A DNA stretch of 63,176 bases from assembly GCA_004195635.1 (NCBI GenBank), contig PSPT01000006.1, positions 1 to 63,176 on the forward strand, in the 5' to 3' direction. Position numbers and translations under genes: made by a program. This document shows, one piece after another, positions 45,011 through 53,787 of this stretch. The DNA comes from Methanobacteriota archaeon. GTDB taxonomy: Archaea; Thermoplasmatota; Poseidoniia; Poseidoniales; Poseidoniaceae. Numbering within the stretch: the stretch's first letter is position 1; each line of letters opens with the position of its first letter. Under the pieces are notes generated by a model, which had not been told where the DNA came from, did not search any database, and worked only from the letters and a program-made list of their open reading frames with translations.

Positions 45011-48000
45011 ATGGAAAATAGCCGCACACCCCCTCCGCGAGCCCCAGCACCCCCAAGAGAGAATCTAAGAAGCGCAGGTGGAACTTTTTCACATTCAGAA
45101 GGTGGATATATCCCCGGGATGAATGTAATACAACCCAACTCAACACCCGATCATGGAGCACAAAAATTAGCCCAACTTTGGTTATGGGGTATTGCTTTAT
45201 TGGCTATCTGGGGTGGATTATTTACAATCGCATTCTCCCAAGGGGACTCGAATAATCGTTTCGCTTTACTCGGCCTTGGAGGCATTATTTCTGCTGCATT
45301 ATTTATTTCAATGGTTGAAATTCAACGACGTAAGCACGAAATTCTGACTGAAATGCACGACTATACACTCGGCATGGGGTTCTTCTTTGCAGCAATTGGT
45401 TTTTTGTGGGGGATGCGCTATATCTCTGCATTAATATCTTCCTTCGGAATTGACCTATTTGTTGACCCAAGCCGGCCCTTTACTTCAATGGATTCAATTG
45501 GCTGGTCACCAAATGCCAATGCAATATACTTGCAAACCGCTGGTGCATTGATTCTTGCCGCTGGGCAGTGGTATTATCTGCGCCATTCATTGAATGATGG
45601 ACGCAACAAAACTACAGTTAGTTGGTTTGTAGTTGCGCTAACTCCATTTGCCCTGTTATTAGTAGGGATTGGTCCATGGATAAACTGGTCAAATGGTTTC
45701 ATCAGTATTGAAATTGGCATCTCAATGATATTATTATGCGCGCTGGCAATGATGCTGGCGATTGAAAGTGACCGCAGTATTATTTTCATGATTTGTGCCA
45801 TTTCATCCTCTTTTATCACCATCATTTATGAAATGAGCAATGAGGCAATTATCAACGGTTCTTCAATCACTTTGCTCAATGTAATTATCATTATTCAAGG
45901 ATTACTAGCATCGACTGACAAATTGAATCGTACTCTTGTAGAAAAATCTAGTTTGGCATTAATGGGTTCGGCATTAATCGCAATGTTTTATTCGCAAATG
46001 GCAGATATGACGCTTTTCCTAGGCCCCCTTACATTTGCCGATGATCATGATTGGCTAACTCTGCCAAGTATGTTATGGATGTGTATATTAATTGGTTATT
46101 TCCCTGCAACATTACGTAACCGAATCCCATGGATGCCAATTGGTTTAGCTGGAGCACTCATCTTATTGCCAGCACCGGCTAATATGATTCCTTGGTTACT
46201 GACAATGGCCATGGTGCCATATATGCTATGGAATGAGAGAACAAGACCTTGGGTCGCTAATTGGACCTTTGGTGTATTGAGTTTCACCTATTTTATTGTG
46301 AGTTGGATGACCTATGGGCATGAAACACATGATGCCAATGTTTGGGGATGGTTCCCTCAGTATTATGATTTAGTAATTGGAATCGGTTTGATATTGACGG
46401 GCGAAATTGCAAGTCGTTCTGGCAGATTAAATCGCACAATTGGCCGCATGGCAGTAGCAGCAGTTGTCGTATCGCCCGCAACATTAATCGGTGACGACAT
46501 ATTGATGCCGTGGGTAGTTGCAATATATCTTCTCGGTTCGGTAATACTGGAACAATTACAGTTTGATGAAAAAGAGGGGCTCAAAGCAAGAATAAACCTC
46601 TCAATAACTATCGCTTCAAGTCTTATCTTCACAGCACTACTCGCAGCACTCGGGCGTTTATCCTTAGATGGTACTCCGCTTGCCTCACTCAATGATAGTC
46701 TTGCAGGATTCAATTTAGTAATTGCATTGATTGCAGTAGCATACTTTACAATTGGGGCAAGGACAAATAAACACGAATTGGATTTCGGACACCTTGTAGG
46801 ATTAGGATTATCTCAAGGTGCATCGGTGCCGCTATACAACCCTAAAACCTCAACATGGGAAACCAATGAAGAAAACCCTGAGGCGCCATCATGGCTGGAA
46901 AATGGTTGGGGTTCTGTTGCTAGAATTTCTTTCCTCGGGCCACTGATGCTATTTTCAATTGCAATTGCAAGTGTCTCAACTAGTTCGCTACATGATAATC
47001 CGATTTGGATATTATTACTAATTCTACCAATCAGCATGATTGTACGCGAGGTACTTTCGTCAACGGGCCACGGGGCTACTGAAAGAGCAGTTGGAACATG
47101 GGCATTATTTGCGCTTGCAATGCCAATTAATATGCAATTACTTTCGGGGAATGAATTATTAGATTATTCAACAAATAGCGGGATGGATTTGTCAAACATA
47201 TTGTTTGATTTAATTCTAATAATGGGGCCGCTATTCACTCACTTTTTGCTGTTGAAAAGAGGAATTGATGATGAAGCAGATAATTCTACGAAGGCAAATA
47301 ATGCTACCTTAATTGGATTATTGGCACTTACCCTCTTAGATGCCACTGGAGGATTGGTGATTACTACTATGTTTTTCCTTGTACTATGGAGAGCAGTGAT
47401 GCATCGGCGAAGCATAGTGATTTATCTTTTACCATTTGTATGGATATTTTTGCCTAGTGGCGGGGATGGGGCAGACTTATTCTTCAATGAAATAATCCCT
47501 GCACTTGGAGGCTTGGCCGACTATTTCCTAATTGATAATTCTACGTTATATGATGAAGACAAAATAATAGGATTAATGTGGACTATTTTTGCACTCACCA
47601 TATTTACAAAATCAGTCGTTGACAAGCGCCTAAACGACGAAACAATTAGAAAAATGCCATTTATTCTTCCTTCCTTTTTCCTAGTCGTTGGATTGGCTAT
47701 GCTGCTTGATGGCCCGGATTGGTTATTGGTAATTGTAACTACAATTATCATTACTTTTGGATGGCTTCTTGGAAGAATGGAAGGATTTCCAATTGCTCCA
47801 TTCTCCTACTTCATCGGCTTTATGCTTGGATTGGATTCTACCGTAGATGGATTTGAGTTGTTCAGTTTAGCCGCACTATATACCGGCTTAGTGACATTTG
47901 CAATGTGGGGCCTAGCATCACAAAATATTCTATTCAAGTGGTGTGCACCAGTGCAGAACTCTGACGCTAACACAATTCAAATCGCTACAACCAGCACTGG

Positions 48001-49129
48001 AATCCAAACAAATATTGATTGGGCAAAGAAAAACCGCCTGAACTCAATATTTTTCGGAGAAAGCGATGTGGCGCGGGAAAAATTAACCTCCTTCCTAAAA
48101 TACACTGGAATGGTTTTCCTCCTCCTTTCGCTTGATGAGATGCATGGATTATCAACAGTTGTTGTGGCTATCTGGTGGACAATTGATTCGTGGAAAAACC
48201 AAAATGCAAACACATTGTTATTTACTCCAGTTCTTCATGCAATTGCACTATGGAATGTGGAACGGTTGACCGATTCACTAAGTGACATGGACTTACCAGG
48301 ATGGTTGTTGATTGTTGAGGGGATTTTTATGTCGAGAGTATCTGCATCCCAATGGTATCCAAATTGGAATTGGGAGGAGGATGGTTCTGATTTCTGGAAG
48401 TGGAATGATCAAATGGGAATTCTTGCAGTTTGTTATGTTGGAGTCGGAATAGTGTGGGCAGTATATGACTTATCGGTGACTGGTACTGGAATACTAATAA
48501 TCGGCTATGGAATGGTCCAAGCAGCACTTGATTTCAATCGCCAATGGCGCAGAATAAGTAGTATTGCCGCTACTTCAATTGGAACATTTATCATTGCATT
48601 CATGAGCGACATTACTGGTACTTACCAAGGATTAGCGATGATCTTTGGTGGAATTGCCGCATTCGGCCAAGCCGCATTTTACTTCAAGTTGTGGGGCGAG
48701 GAAGAAAATACTGTGAAAAGTGGTGGTGCCGTCGCCATTGAAGAATCTATAGAAGATGGAAGTATGGCCATACCCGCCGGAATGAGCGAGGATGAATCTT
48801 CTAGCGGATTATCTAGCGAATTATCGGATGAAGAGAAAGATGAAGAAGCCACCGAAATGATAGACAATGCTACCCAAGAGGTGGAAGAAGATGTTGACTT
48901 AGCAGAGACGGCTAGCACTGATGGCGAAACCGAAGCAGTTGAAGAAAAAAGCTCAAGTGAGGAGACAGAAGTAAGTTCAACTCAAAATGATGAATTTGAA
49001 ATACGCCTTCCAGAGGACATATTAGCGAATATCCGCGCTACTCTTGCAATTACTGAACACTCGGGCTACAAGCCGATTGTTAGTTTTGATCAATACGGAC
49101 AAATCGTTTTGCATTATGAAATGATATAA
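45011..49129 (+). CDS. Giant polytopic membrane protein with C-terminal soluble domain
   Basis: A 1372-residue protein. A Pro/Arg-rich N-terminus (about 1-45) is followed by more than thirty hydrophobic segments from about 50 to 1225, often with short acidic or Trp-rich loops (for example LWLWGIALLAIWGGLFTIAF, MILLCALAMMLAIES, TFIIAFMSDITGTYQGLAMI). A long acidic, Ser/Glu-rich disordered linker (about 1235-1325) leads to a small domain at the end (EIRLPEDILANIRATLAI, then SFDQYGQIVLHYEM). I recognise no transporter motif; the layout recalls large DUF2339-type membrane proteins but I cannot confirm homology. The gene is single, with the 8-segment YjdF-like gene following on the same strand 255 bp later. 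Confidence 0.75.
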   Translation: MENSRTPPPRAPAPPRENLRSAGGTFSHSEGGYIPGMNVIQPNSTPDHGAQKLAQLWLWGIALLAIWGGLFTIAFSQGDSNNRFALLGLGGIISAALFISMVEIQRRKHEILTEMHDYTLGMGFFFAAIGFLWGMRYISALISSFGIDLFVDPSRPFTSMDSIGWSPNANAIYLQTAGALILAAGQWYYLRHSLNDGRNKTTVSWFVVALTPFALLLVGIGPWINWSNGFISIEIGISMILLCALAMMLAIESDRSIIFMICAISSSFITIIYEMSNEAIINGSSITLLNVIIIIQGLLASTDKLNRTLVEKSSLALMGSALIAMFYSQMADMTLFLGPLTFADDHDWLTLPSMLWMCILIGYFPATLRNRIPWMPIGLAGALILLPAPANMIPWLLTMAMVPYMLWNERTRPWVANWTFGVLSFTYFIVSWMTYGHETHDANVWGWFPQYYDLVIGIGLILTGEIASRSGRLNRTIGRMAVAAVVVSPATLIGDDILMPWVVAIYLLGSVILEQLQFDEKEGLKARINLSITIASSLIFTALLAALGRLSLDGTPLASLNDSLAGFNLVIALIAVAYFTIGARTNKHELDFGHLVGLGLSQGASVPLYNPKTSTWETNEENPEAPSWLENGWGSVARISFLGPLMLFSIAIASVSTSSLHDNPIWILLLILPISMIVREVLSSTGHGATERAVGTWALFALAMPINMQLLSGNELLDYSTNSGMDLSNILFDLILIMGPLFTHFLLLKRGIDDEADNSTKANNATLIGLLALTLLDATGGLVITTMFFLVLWRAVMHRRSIVIYLLPFVWIFLPSGGDGADLFFNEIIPALGGLADYFLIDNSTLYDEDKIIGLMWTIFALTIFTKSVVDKRLNDETIRKMPFILPSFFLVVGLAMLLDGPDWLLVIVTTIIITFGWLLGRMEGFPIAPFSYFIGFMLGLDSTVDGFELFSLAALYTGLVTFAMWGLASQNILFKWCAPVQNSDANTIQIATTSTGIQTNIDWAKKNRLNSIFFGESDVAREKLTSFLKYTGMVFLLLSLDEMHGLSTVVVAIWWTIDSWKNQNANTLLFTPVLHAIALWNVERLTDSLSDMDLPGWLLIVEGIFMSRVSASQWYPNWNWEEDGSDFWKWNDQMGILAVCYVGVGIVWAVYDLSVTGTGILIIGYGMVQAALDFNRQWRRISSIAATSIGTFIIAFMSDITGTYQGLAMIFGGIAAFGQAAFYFKLWGEEENTVKSGGAVAIEESIEDGSMAIPAGMSEDESSSGLSSELSDEEKDEEATEMIDNATQEVEEDVDLAETASTDGETEAVEEKSSSEETEVSSTQNDEFEIRLPEDILANIRATLAITEHSGYKPIVSFDQYGQIVLHYEMI

Positions 49130-49137
49130 TTGTCAAC

Positions 49138-49190
49138 CCCGCTCACCCGCATCAAGGAGTTAGAGTCAGTATTACTCCATTATGAGCGGG
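49138..49190. other. Nested inverted repeat, possible RNA hairpin or terminator
   Basis: CCCGCTCA (49138-49145) is complementary to TGAGCGGG (49183-49190), and inside them GGAGT (49156-49160) to ACTCC (49174-49178). The two stems are nested and would make one long interrupted hairpin just after the giant membrane protein stop. The remaining gap to 49384 shows no gene; an antisense open frame there looks spurious. Confidence 0.4.
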
Positions 49191-49384
49191 ATGGGCGTAA
49201 GACTCAAACATAGAACGCACGGGGAACGGTTAAGGACACGATGATGAGGTCGTATTGCTCGGCATTAATATTCGCTTTCAAAAAATAATAATAAGGGGGT
49301 GGGAATATCGAAGGAGAAGCAGCAGAAGGGATAGTGCGAGATTCAACAATAGGGCCAGATGTTGAGCCGATGGGAGGAGTAGTG

Positions 49385-50323
49385 ATGAATCTCAAGAATA
49401 AATTTGAAAAAATTCCAGTCATCAAATACCTAAACGAAGTTCCCGAGCGAGTGCCACTCCTTGTGATGCTCATTTCCTTTACTCTTATCGCTATTTGGGA
49501 CCACCAACGGCACCTAATATTATGGAGAAATTACGCAATCACAGGAGTTTTTGGCGACTTATTGTTAATTGCCGTATTTTGGTCAGGAAGAATGATGATC
49601 CCTCCTTTAGCACTATGGCTCGGATTTATTGCATTTATTTTGCATTTTGGCGGAGGTAGCCTTGGTTCTGCCGACCAAGGACCTGGGCCATTTTGTTGGG
49701 GCGGATTAAAACCGGGACAGGGTTTGTGCGCTGATGGAATAAATGGCATGTACCATGTTCACCCAATGTGGGATAGACTTACCCATGGAGTAGGGGGAGT
49801 TGCACTATCATACGGTTTTGTAATCAGTTTTAAACGCTTATCAACTCATTTTTCAGCAAATCTTTCTCGGGGAATGATATTTTGGTTAGCCTTTGGAGTT
49901 TCAATGTCGGGAATGGCCGTGTTCGAAGTTTACGAGTTCTTTGGTAGGATGCTTTTTCTTACCACTGACCAAGGAGGTTATGTGAATACTGCTGGCGACT
50001 TGATTAGTGATTTAGTGGGGTGTACTACAGGAGCTTACCTCGGTCTAACTATGGATAAATGGCAAACTGTTTGGGAAGGTGCTAGTCAAAGACCGCTACC
50101 AATAATTGTCCAATTAACTCAGTCATTCATCATTCCAATGACTACTTCGGCTTTTATTGCAATAGCAGACTTATTGATAGTTGGCGGGATGGTAATGAAT
50201 CGGAATTACGAGAGTTTAGGTATGTACCTTACTGCAGCAACGACTGCATCAATGAGTGTATTACTATTGCAGTACTTACGTTTGCGGCTATTTGCCAACC
50301 CGATTATTCATGAAAATGAATAG
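49385..50323 (+). CDS. Membrane protein, YjdF/DUF2238-like
   Basis: A 312-residue protein with about eight hydrophobic segments. ATG 49385 is used because GGAGG lies about 7 nt upstream; the longer frame from 49334 adds a polar stretch without a start signal. Conserved-looking parts, MWDRLTHGVGGVALSYGF, MAVFEVYEFFGRM and NTAGDLISDLVGCTTGAYLG, match the pattern of YjdF-like proteins (YDRVGHF, FxxYELxEW, GDxWDxxxDxxxxxxGxxxG). The function of that family is unknown. It is followed by oligoribonuclease on the same strand. Confidence 0.65.
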   Translation: MNLKNKFEKIPVIKYLNEVPERVPLLVMLISFTLIAIWDHQRHLILWRNYAITGVFGDLLLIAVFWSGRMMIPPLALWLGFIAFILHFGGGSLGSADQGPGPFCWGGLKPGQGLCADGINGMYHVHPMWDRLTHGVGGVALSYGFVISFKRLSTHFSANLSRGMIFWLAFGVSMSGMAVFEVYEFFGRMLFLTTDQGGYVNTAGDLISDLVGCTTGAYLGLTMDKWQTVWEGASQRPLPIIVQLTQSFIIPMTTSAFIAIADLLIVGGMVMNRNYESLGMYLTAATTASMSVLLLQYLRLRLFANPIIHENE

Positions 50324-50466
50324 TTCACTTCCCTCAACCCAAAGGTTTCAGGAATTCTTATTGCATCCTTGCAAGCAACCATTTCAAAGGTGGTTTGGTA
50401 TGGACTCGGTTTTGGCCATTGGTTAGAAATAATCAGCAACACTTTGCTGTAAGATTGAAGGGCTTG

Positions 50467-51033
50467 ATGCTTACCCACGAAATCATGAGCCAACGTAAGG
50501 ACCGAATGGTATGGATTGACCTTGAAATGACTGGACTAGATATTGACGTGTGCACAATCATTGAAATTGCAACTGTCGTCACCGATGGTGAATTGAATAT
50601 TATTGCTCAAGGTCCAAATATGGCAATACATACGACTGATGAAAACTTAGCTGCAATGGATGAATGGAACACAACTCATCACGGAAGTAGCGGACTAACA
50701 GAGCGCGTTCGCAATACAGATGTAGATATGGCCGATGCTGAAAGACAAACTCTTGATTTTCTTGCCCAACATATAGATCCACAAACTTCACCCCTGTGTG
50801 GAAATTCAATATGGAACGACAGAAAGTTCATCGAAAAGTATATGCCGGAATTAGCAGATTTTCTACACTATAGAATGATTGATGTTTCAACAATCAAAGA
50901 ACTCGCAAAAAGGTGGTATCCAGATATTAAGCAATACTACAAGAAAGGTGCGCACTTGGCACTCGATGATATTTTGGAGTCTATCGAGGAGTTGAAGTAT
51001 TTTAGAAAGAAGGTATTCATTGACCAACCTTAG
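50467..51033 (+). CDS. orn: Oligoribonuclease
   Basis: A DEDDh 3'-5' exonuclease of about 188 residues that degrades short RNA oligonucleotides and pGpG-like dinucleotides. It matches the bacterial protein throughout: VWIDLEMTGLD (metal Asp and Glu), IIEIATVVTDGELNI, MDEWNTTHHGSSGLTERV, CGNSIWNDRKFIEKYMPEL, YRMIDVSTIKELAKRW and the last catalytic His/Asp in HLALDDILESIEEL. ATG 50467 is used (GAAGGG just upstream); ATG 50485 is also good. Oligoribonuclease is not typical of archaea, so the gene was probably acquired from bacteria. It converges with the XdhC gene, with only 9 bp between the stops. Confidence 0.93.
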   Translation: MLTHEIMSQRKDRMVWIDLEMTGLDIDVCTIIEIATVVTDGELNIIAQGPNMAIHTTDENLAAMDEWNTTHHGSSGLTERVRNTDVDMADAERQTLDFLAQHIDPQTSPLCGNSIWNDRKFIEKYMPELADFLHYRMIDVSTIKELAKRWYPDIKQYYKKGAHLALDDILESIEELKYFRKKVFIDQP

Positions 51034-51042
51034 GTATGACGC

Positions 51043-51858
51043 TTATTGAAGGCGTTGTTGCTTGATGATTTCAGCAATAACTGCTATCGCAATCTCTTCA
51101 GGGGATTCGGCGCCAATTGGCAAGCCGATTGGGCAATTTATTTTGTCAAGCACAGCCTGACTAGTTCCGGCTTCCAATCCCAATTCTGTGAAGCCTTGCC
51201 ATTTGGACTGACTGCCAATCACTCCTATTACTGGGCCATCACCAGCCAAGAGTTTTATTAAATTCGTGAAGCGTTCTTGGTCCTCTTTCCAATCGTGACC
51301 AAGAAGGTAAATATGGGTAAATCGCGAAAGGGTATCCTTATTTTCACCCTCGAAAAAGTCAGCAACTGAGCCAGCATGTAATTCCCTAGCATCCGGATAG
51401 GCTTCATTGTCTGCATAGTCAACACGGGTATCTTGTACACTGAAATCCCAACCCATTCCTCCGCAAAAGTCAGCAATAGAGGCAGCAACATGCCCTCCTC
51501 CCATCAATAGTAAATGTGGCACCGGAAAAATCACCTCAAGAGACAGGGTAACCCTGCCCCCGCAAAGACTGTCCAGAGGAACTGCCTCATAGCCCTTGGC
51601 ATCTTTGAATAATGCATAGGTAACCACATCTCCGCCTGGGCCATCGCCATTTTCCAACATTTCATCTAAGACAGATATTACCTGATATTCAAGCCCAGCC
51701 CCACCTACTGTGCCAAACCGGTCATCACCACTAGTCATCGCTAGGCGCGCACCTGCTTTGCCTGGCACTGAGCCAGAAGATGATATCACAGTTGCAACTG
51801 CAACAGGATGACCAAAAATTAACCTTTGGTTAATCCACTGGATTACTCTTTGGGTCAT
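51043..51858 (-). CDS. XdhC/CoxI family molybdenum-hydroxylase maturation protein
   Basis: A 271-residue protein with the XdhC/CoxI N-terminal domain (GHPVAVATVISSSGSVPGKAGARL, given as its start VAVATVISSSGSVPGKAG, about 18-35; FGTVGGAGLE; LCGGRVTLSLE) and the C-terminal Rossmann-like XdhC domain (LLLMGGGHVAASIADF, GSQSKWQGF, CPIGLPIGAESPEEIAIAV). Such proteins insert the sulfurated molybdenum cofactor into xanthine-oxidase family enzymes. ATGA overlap couples it to the nucleotidyltransferase upstream. Its client is presumably the HcrA/B/C-like enzyme at 38-42.7 kb. Confidence 0.92.
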   Translation of the reverse strand: MTQRVIQWINQRLIFGHPVAVATVISSSGSVPGKAGARLAMTSGDDRFGTVGGAGLEYQVISVLDEMLENGDGPGGDVVTYALFKDAKGYEAVPLDSLCGGRVTLSLEVIFPVPHLLLMGGGHVAASIADFCGGMGWDFSVQDTRVDYADNEAYPDARELHAGSVADFFEGENKDTLSRFTHIYLLGHDWKEDQERFTNLIKLLAGDGPVIGVIGSQSKWQGFTELGLEAGTSQAVLDKINCPIGLPIGAESPEEIAIAVIAEIIKQQRLQ

Positions 51859-52472
51859 GAATCACCCGAGGCGCCATTGGGCAATAAATCGTCGCCATAG
51901 CCATTCCATGATTCAAGGGACAATAAATCATCAGGATTATCAATATTCAAGTGCAGAAAAGGGTCATCAACCTCAATATGATTTGCCGAAATTATTTCTC
52001 GCAGGGGCTTATCTAGTTCCGACGCCATAACTGCTTCTATAGAATCTCCGGCGAGGTGGAGGGGGTGGCCGCCACGGCCATCTTTGGCTGGCTTTAAATC
52101 ACCTTCTCCAGACAATAGTTTCGTCAATGTTGAAATGCTCCAGCCCGGCCTATCAATGGGACAAATGATTACCCTTTTTGGCAGACGACCTTGGGTTTCA
52201 CCGATTGCAATTAGTCCAACTTGTAGGCTACCTGTGCGTCCTGCTTCGGGATTTGAATTGACAACTACTGAAGCGCTTGGACAAGAAAGCATGATGTCAA
52301 CGAGCAATTCCCTTCTCGTGACAATTATAATTGGATAGCAACCTGTAGATTCCAACGCTGAAACCATATGAAAAATAAGTGGGTGCTGGCTGACTTCAAC
52401 CAGTGCCTTGGGTTGACCGAGGCGACTACTTGCCCCTGCAGCGAGAATGATTGCTGGTATTGCGCGCCCCAT
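51855..52472 (-). CDS. MocA-like molybdenum cofactor nucleotidyltransferase
   Basis: A 205-residue NTP-transferase. The start segment IPAIILAAGASSRLGQPKAL carries the GxxxRxGxPK nucleotide signature; CPIDRPGWS supplies the metal Asp and GGHPLHLAG the later conserved motif. This is the MocA/MobA-like group that adds CMP (or GMP) to molybdopterin. CMP form is expected for a xanthine-oxidase family enzyme, but the sequence does not decide. ATG 52472 is preferred over the upstream extension. It overlaps the XdhC gene by 4 bp, so both form a maturation unit about 9 kb from the structural genes. Confidence 0.88.
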   Translation of the reverse strand: MGRAIPAIILAAGASSRLGQPKALVEVSQHPLIFHMVSALESTGCYPIIIVTRRELLVDIMLSCPSASVVVNSNPEAGRTGSLQVGLIAIGETQGRLPKRVIICPIDRPGWSISTLTKLLSGEGDLKPAKDGRGGHPLHLAGDSIEAVMASELDKPLREIISANHIEVDDPFLHLNIDNPDDLLSLESWNGYGDDLLPNGASGDS

Positions 52473-52536
52473 TTGTGCACCCACTCCCTCATTTGTGATT
52501 AATAGCAACTTGTCTTCGGAAATTGACTCACTTAGA

Positions 52537-53685
52537 TTACAAATTTCGAGTTATTTCTCTACCAATTATCATTCGTTGAACTTGGCTACTTCCCTCAAAG
52601 ATTTGGATGACCTTAGCCCCGCGCATTAGACGGGCAACGGGATATTCCTCTGAATAACCATAGCCGCCATAGATTTGTACCGCATCGGTAGTCACTTGCA
52701 TTGCAGTATCCGCGGCAAATACCTTTGCATGTGCTGCGGCTTCGGTATTTTGCAAACCAGCATCGGCCATACTGGCTGATTTCCAAGTAAGTAAGCGGGC
52801 AGCTTCAATCTTGGTCTTCATATCGGCCAGCATGAATTGGATCGCTTGATGCTGGTGTAATTTCTTATTGAATGTCTTGCGCTCATCTGAATACTGGAGT
52901 GCATGCTCAAATGCAGATTGAGCGACTCCAACTGCATGGGCGGCGATATTTGGCCGACTCATGTCGAAGGCAGCCATGGCATTGAACCAACCACCACCTT
53001 CGCTCCCCCCAACTAAATTAGCAACAGGAATACGAACATCATTGAAATTGACGGAACGCGTATCAGAACATCGCTGCCCCATATTGGTTTCCTTCTTTCC
53101 TAACTCAACGCCTTCCCAACCGGATTCAACAATAACTCCGGCCATGCCTTTGTAGCCGGCTTTCGGGTCAGTATATCCTAACACAAAGAACCAGTCTGCA
53201 TGACCGGCACCAGTAATGAACATTTTTGAGCCATTTAGGATGTAATCATCACCATCTTTTACGAGTCGAGTTTTTATCGCTTGAACATCAGAACCGGCGC
53301 CAGGCTCGGTTATTGCGTACGATGCTAAATCGCCATTCTCAGCAACCCCGCGCAAATATTTGTCTTTTTGCTCATGAGTTGCACCAGTGATTAGTGGGGC
53401 GCAAGCCAAGGAAGTTGCATATGCAGCGGTGGCAAATCCGGGGTCTGCCCAGCCAAAAACTTCGTTGACAATGACTTCATCCATACTACCCAACCCTGCT
53501 CCGCCATATTCCTCAGGGATGTGAAGATTGAGAAGACCCAAATTGTGAGCAGCCATAATTGCCTCTTTTGGATAGGTGGCTTCCTCATCCCATTGGGCGG
53601 CATGAGGGCGTATTTCATCGCGAGCAAAATCCATTGCCAGTTCTTGAAACATCTCTTGCATTTCCGATAAAGCGAGGTCCACCAT
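52537..53685 (-). CDS. Acyl-CoA dehydrogenase
   Basis: A 382-residue FAD acyl-CoA dehydrogenase that introduces the alpha,beta double bond in fatty or branched acyl-CoA. Conserved segments are YAITEPGAGSDVQAI (about 122-136), GSKMFITGAGHADWF, FNKKLHQHQAIQFMLADM, QIYGGYGYSEEYPVARLMR and the catalytic Glu in QIFEGSSQVQRMIIGR near the end. ATG 53685, with GGAGG 5 nt upstream, gives the right N-terminus (LSEMQEMFQELA); the 18-residue extension is not supported. It points to fatty or amino acid oxidation; the E1 enzyme at 55 kb could feed branched acyl-CoA into it. Confidence 0.93.
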   Translation of the reverse strand: MVDLALSEMQEMFQELAMDFARDEIRPHAAQWDEEATYPKEAIMAAHNLGLLNLHIPEEYGGAGLGSMDEVIVNEVFGWADPGFATAAYATSLACAPLITGATHEQKDKYLRGVAENGDLASYAITEPGAGSDVQAIKTRLVKDGDDYILNGSKMFITGAGHADWFFVLGYTDPKAGYKGMAGVIVESGWEGVELGKKETNMGQRCSDTRSVNFNDVRIPVANLVGGSEGGGWFNAMAAFDMSRPNIAAHAVGVAQSAFEHALQYSDERKTFNKKLHQHQAIQFMLADMKTKIEAARLLTWKSASMADAGLQNTEAAAHAKVFAADTAMQVTTDAVQIYGGYGYSEEYPVARLMRGAKVIQIFEGSSQVQRMIIGREITRNL

Positions 53686-53787
53686 GTAACCCTCCAAGAG
53701 CCACGATGTCATGAGGCTTGCCTTCAAGCGAATCGGCAATGTCCGATAATTCTAGAAAAGATTGGAAGTGAAGGGGAAAGGCAGATC

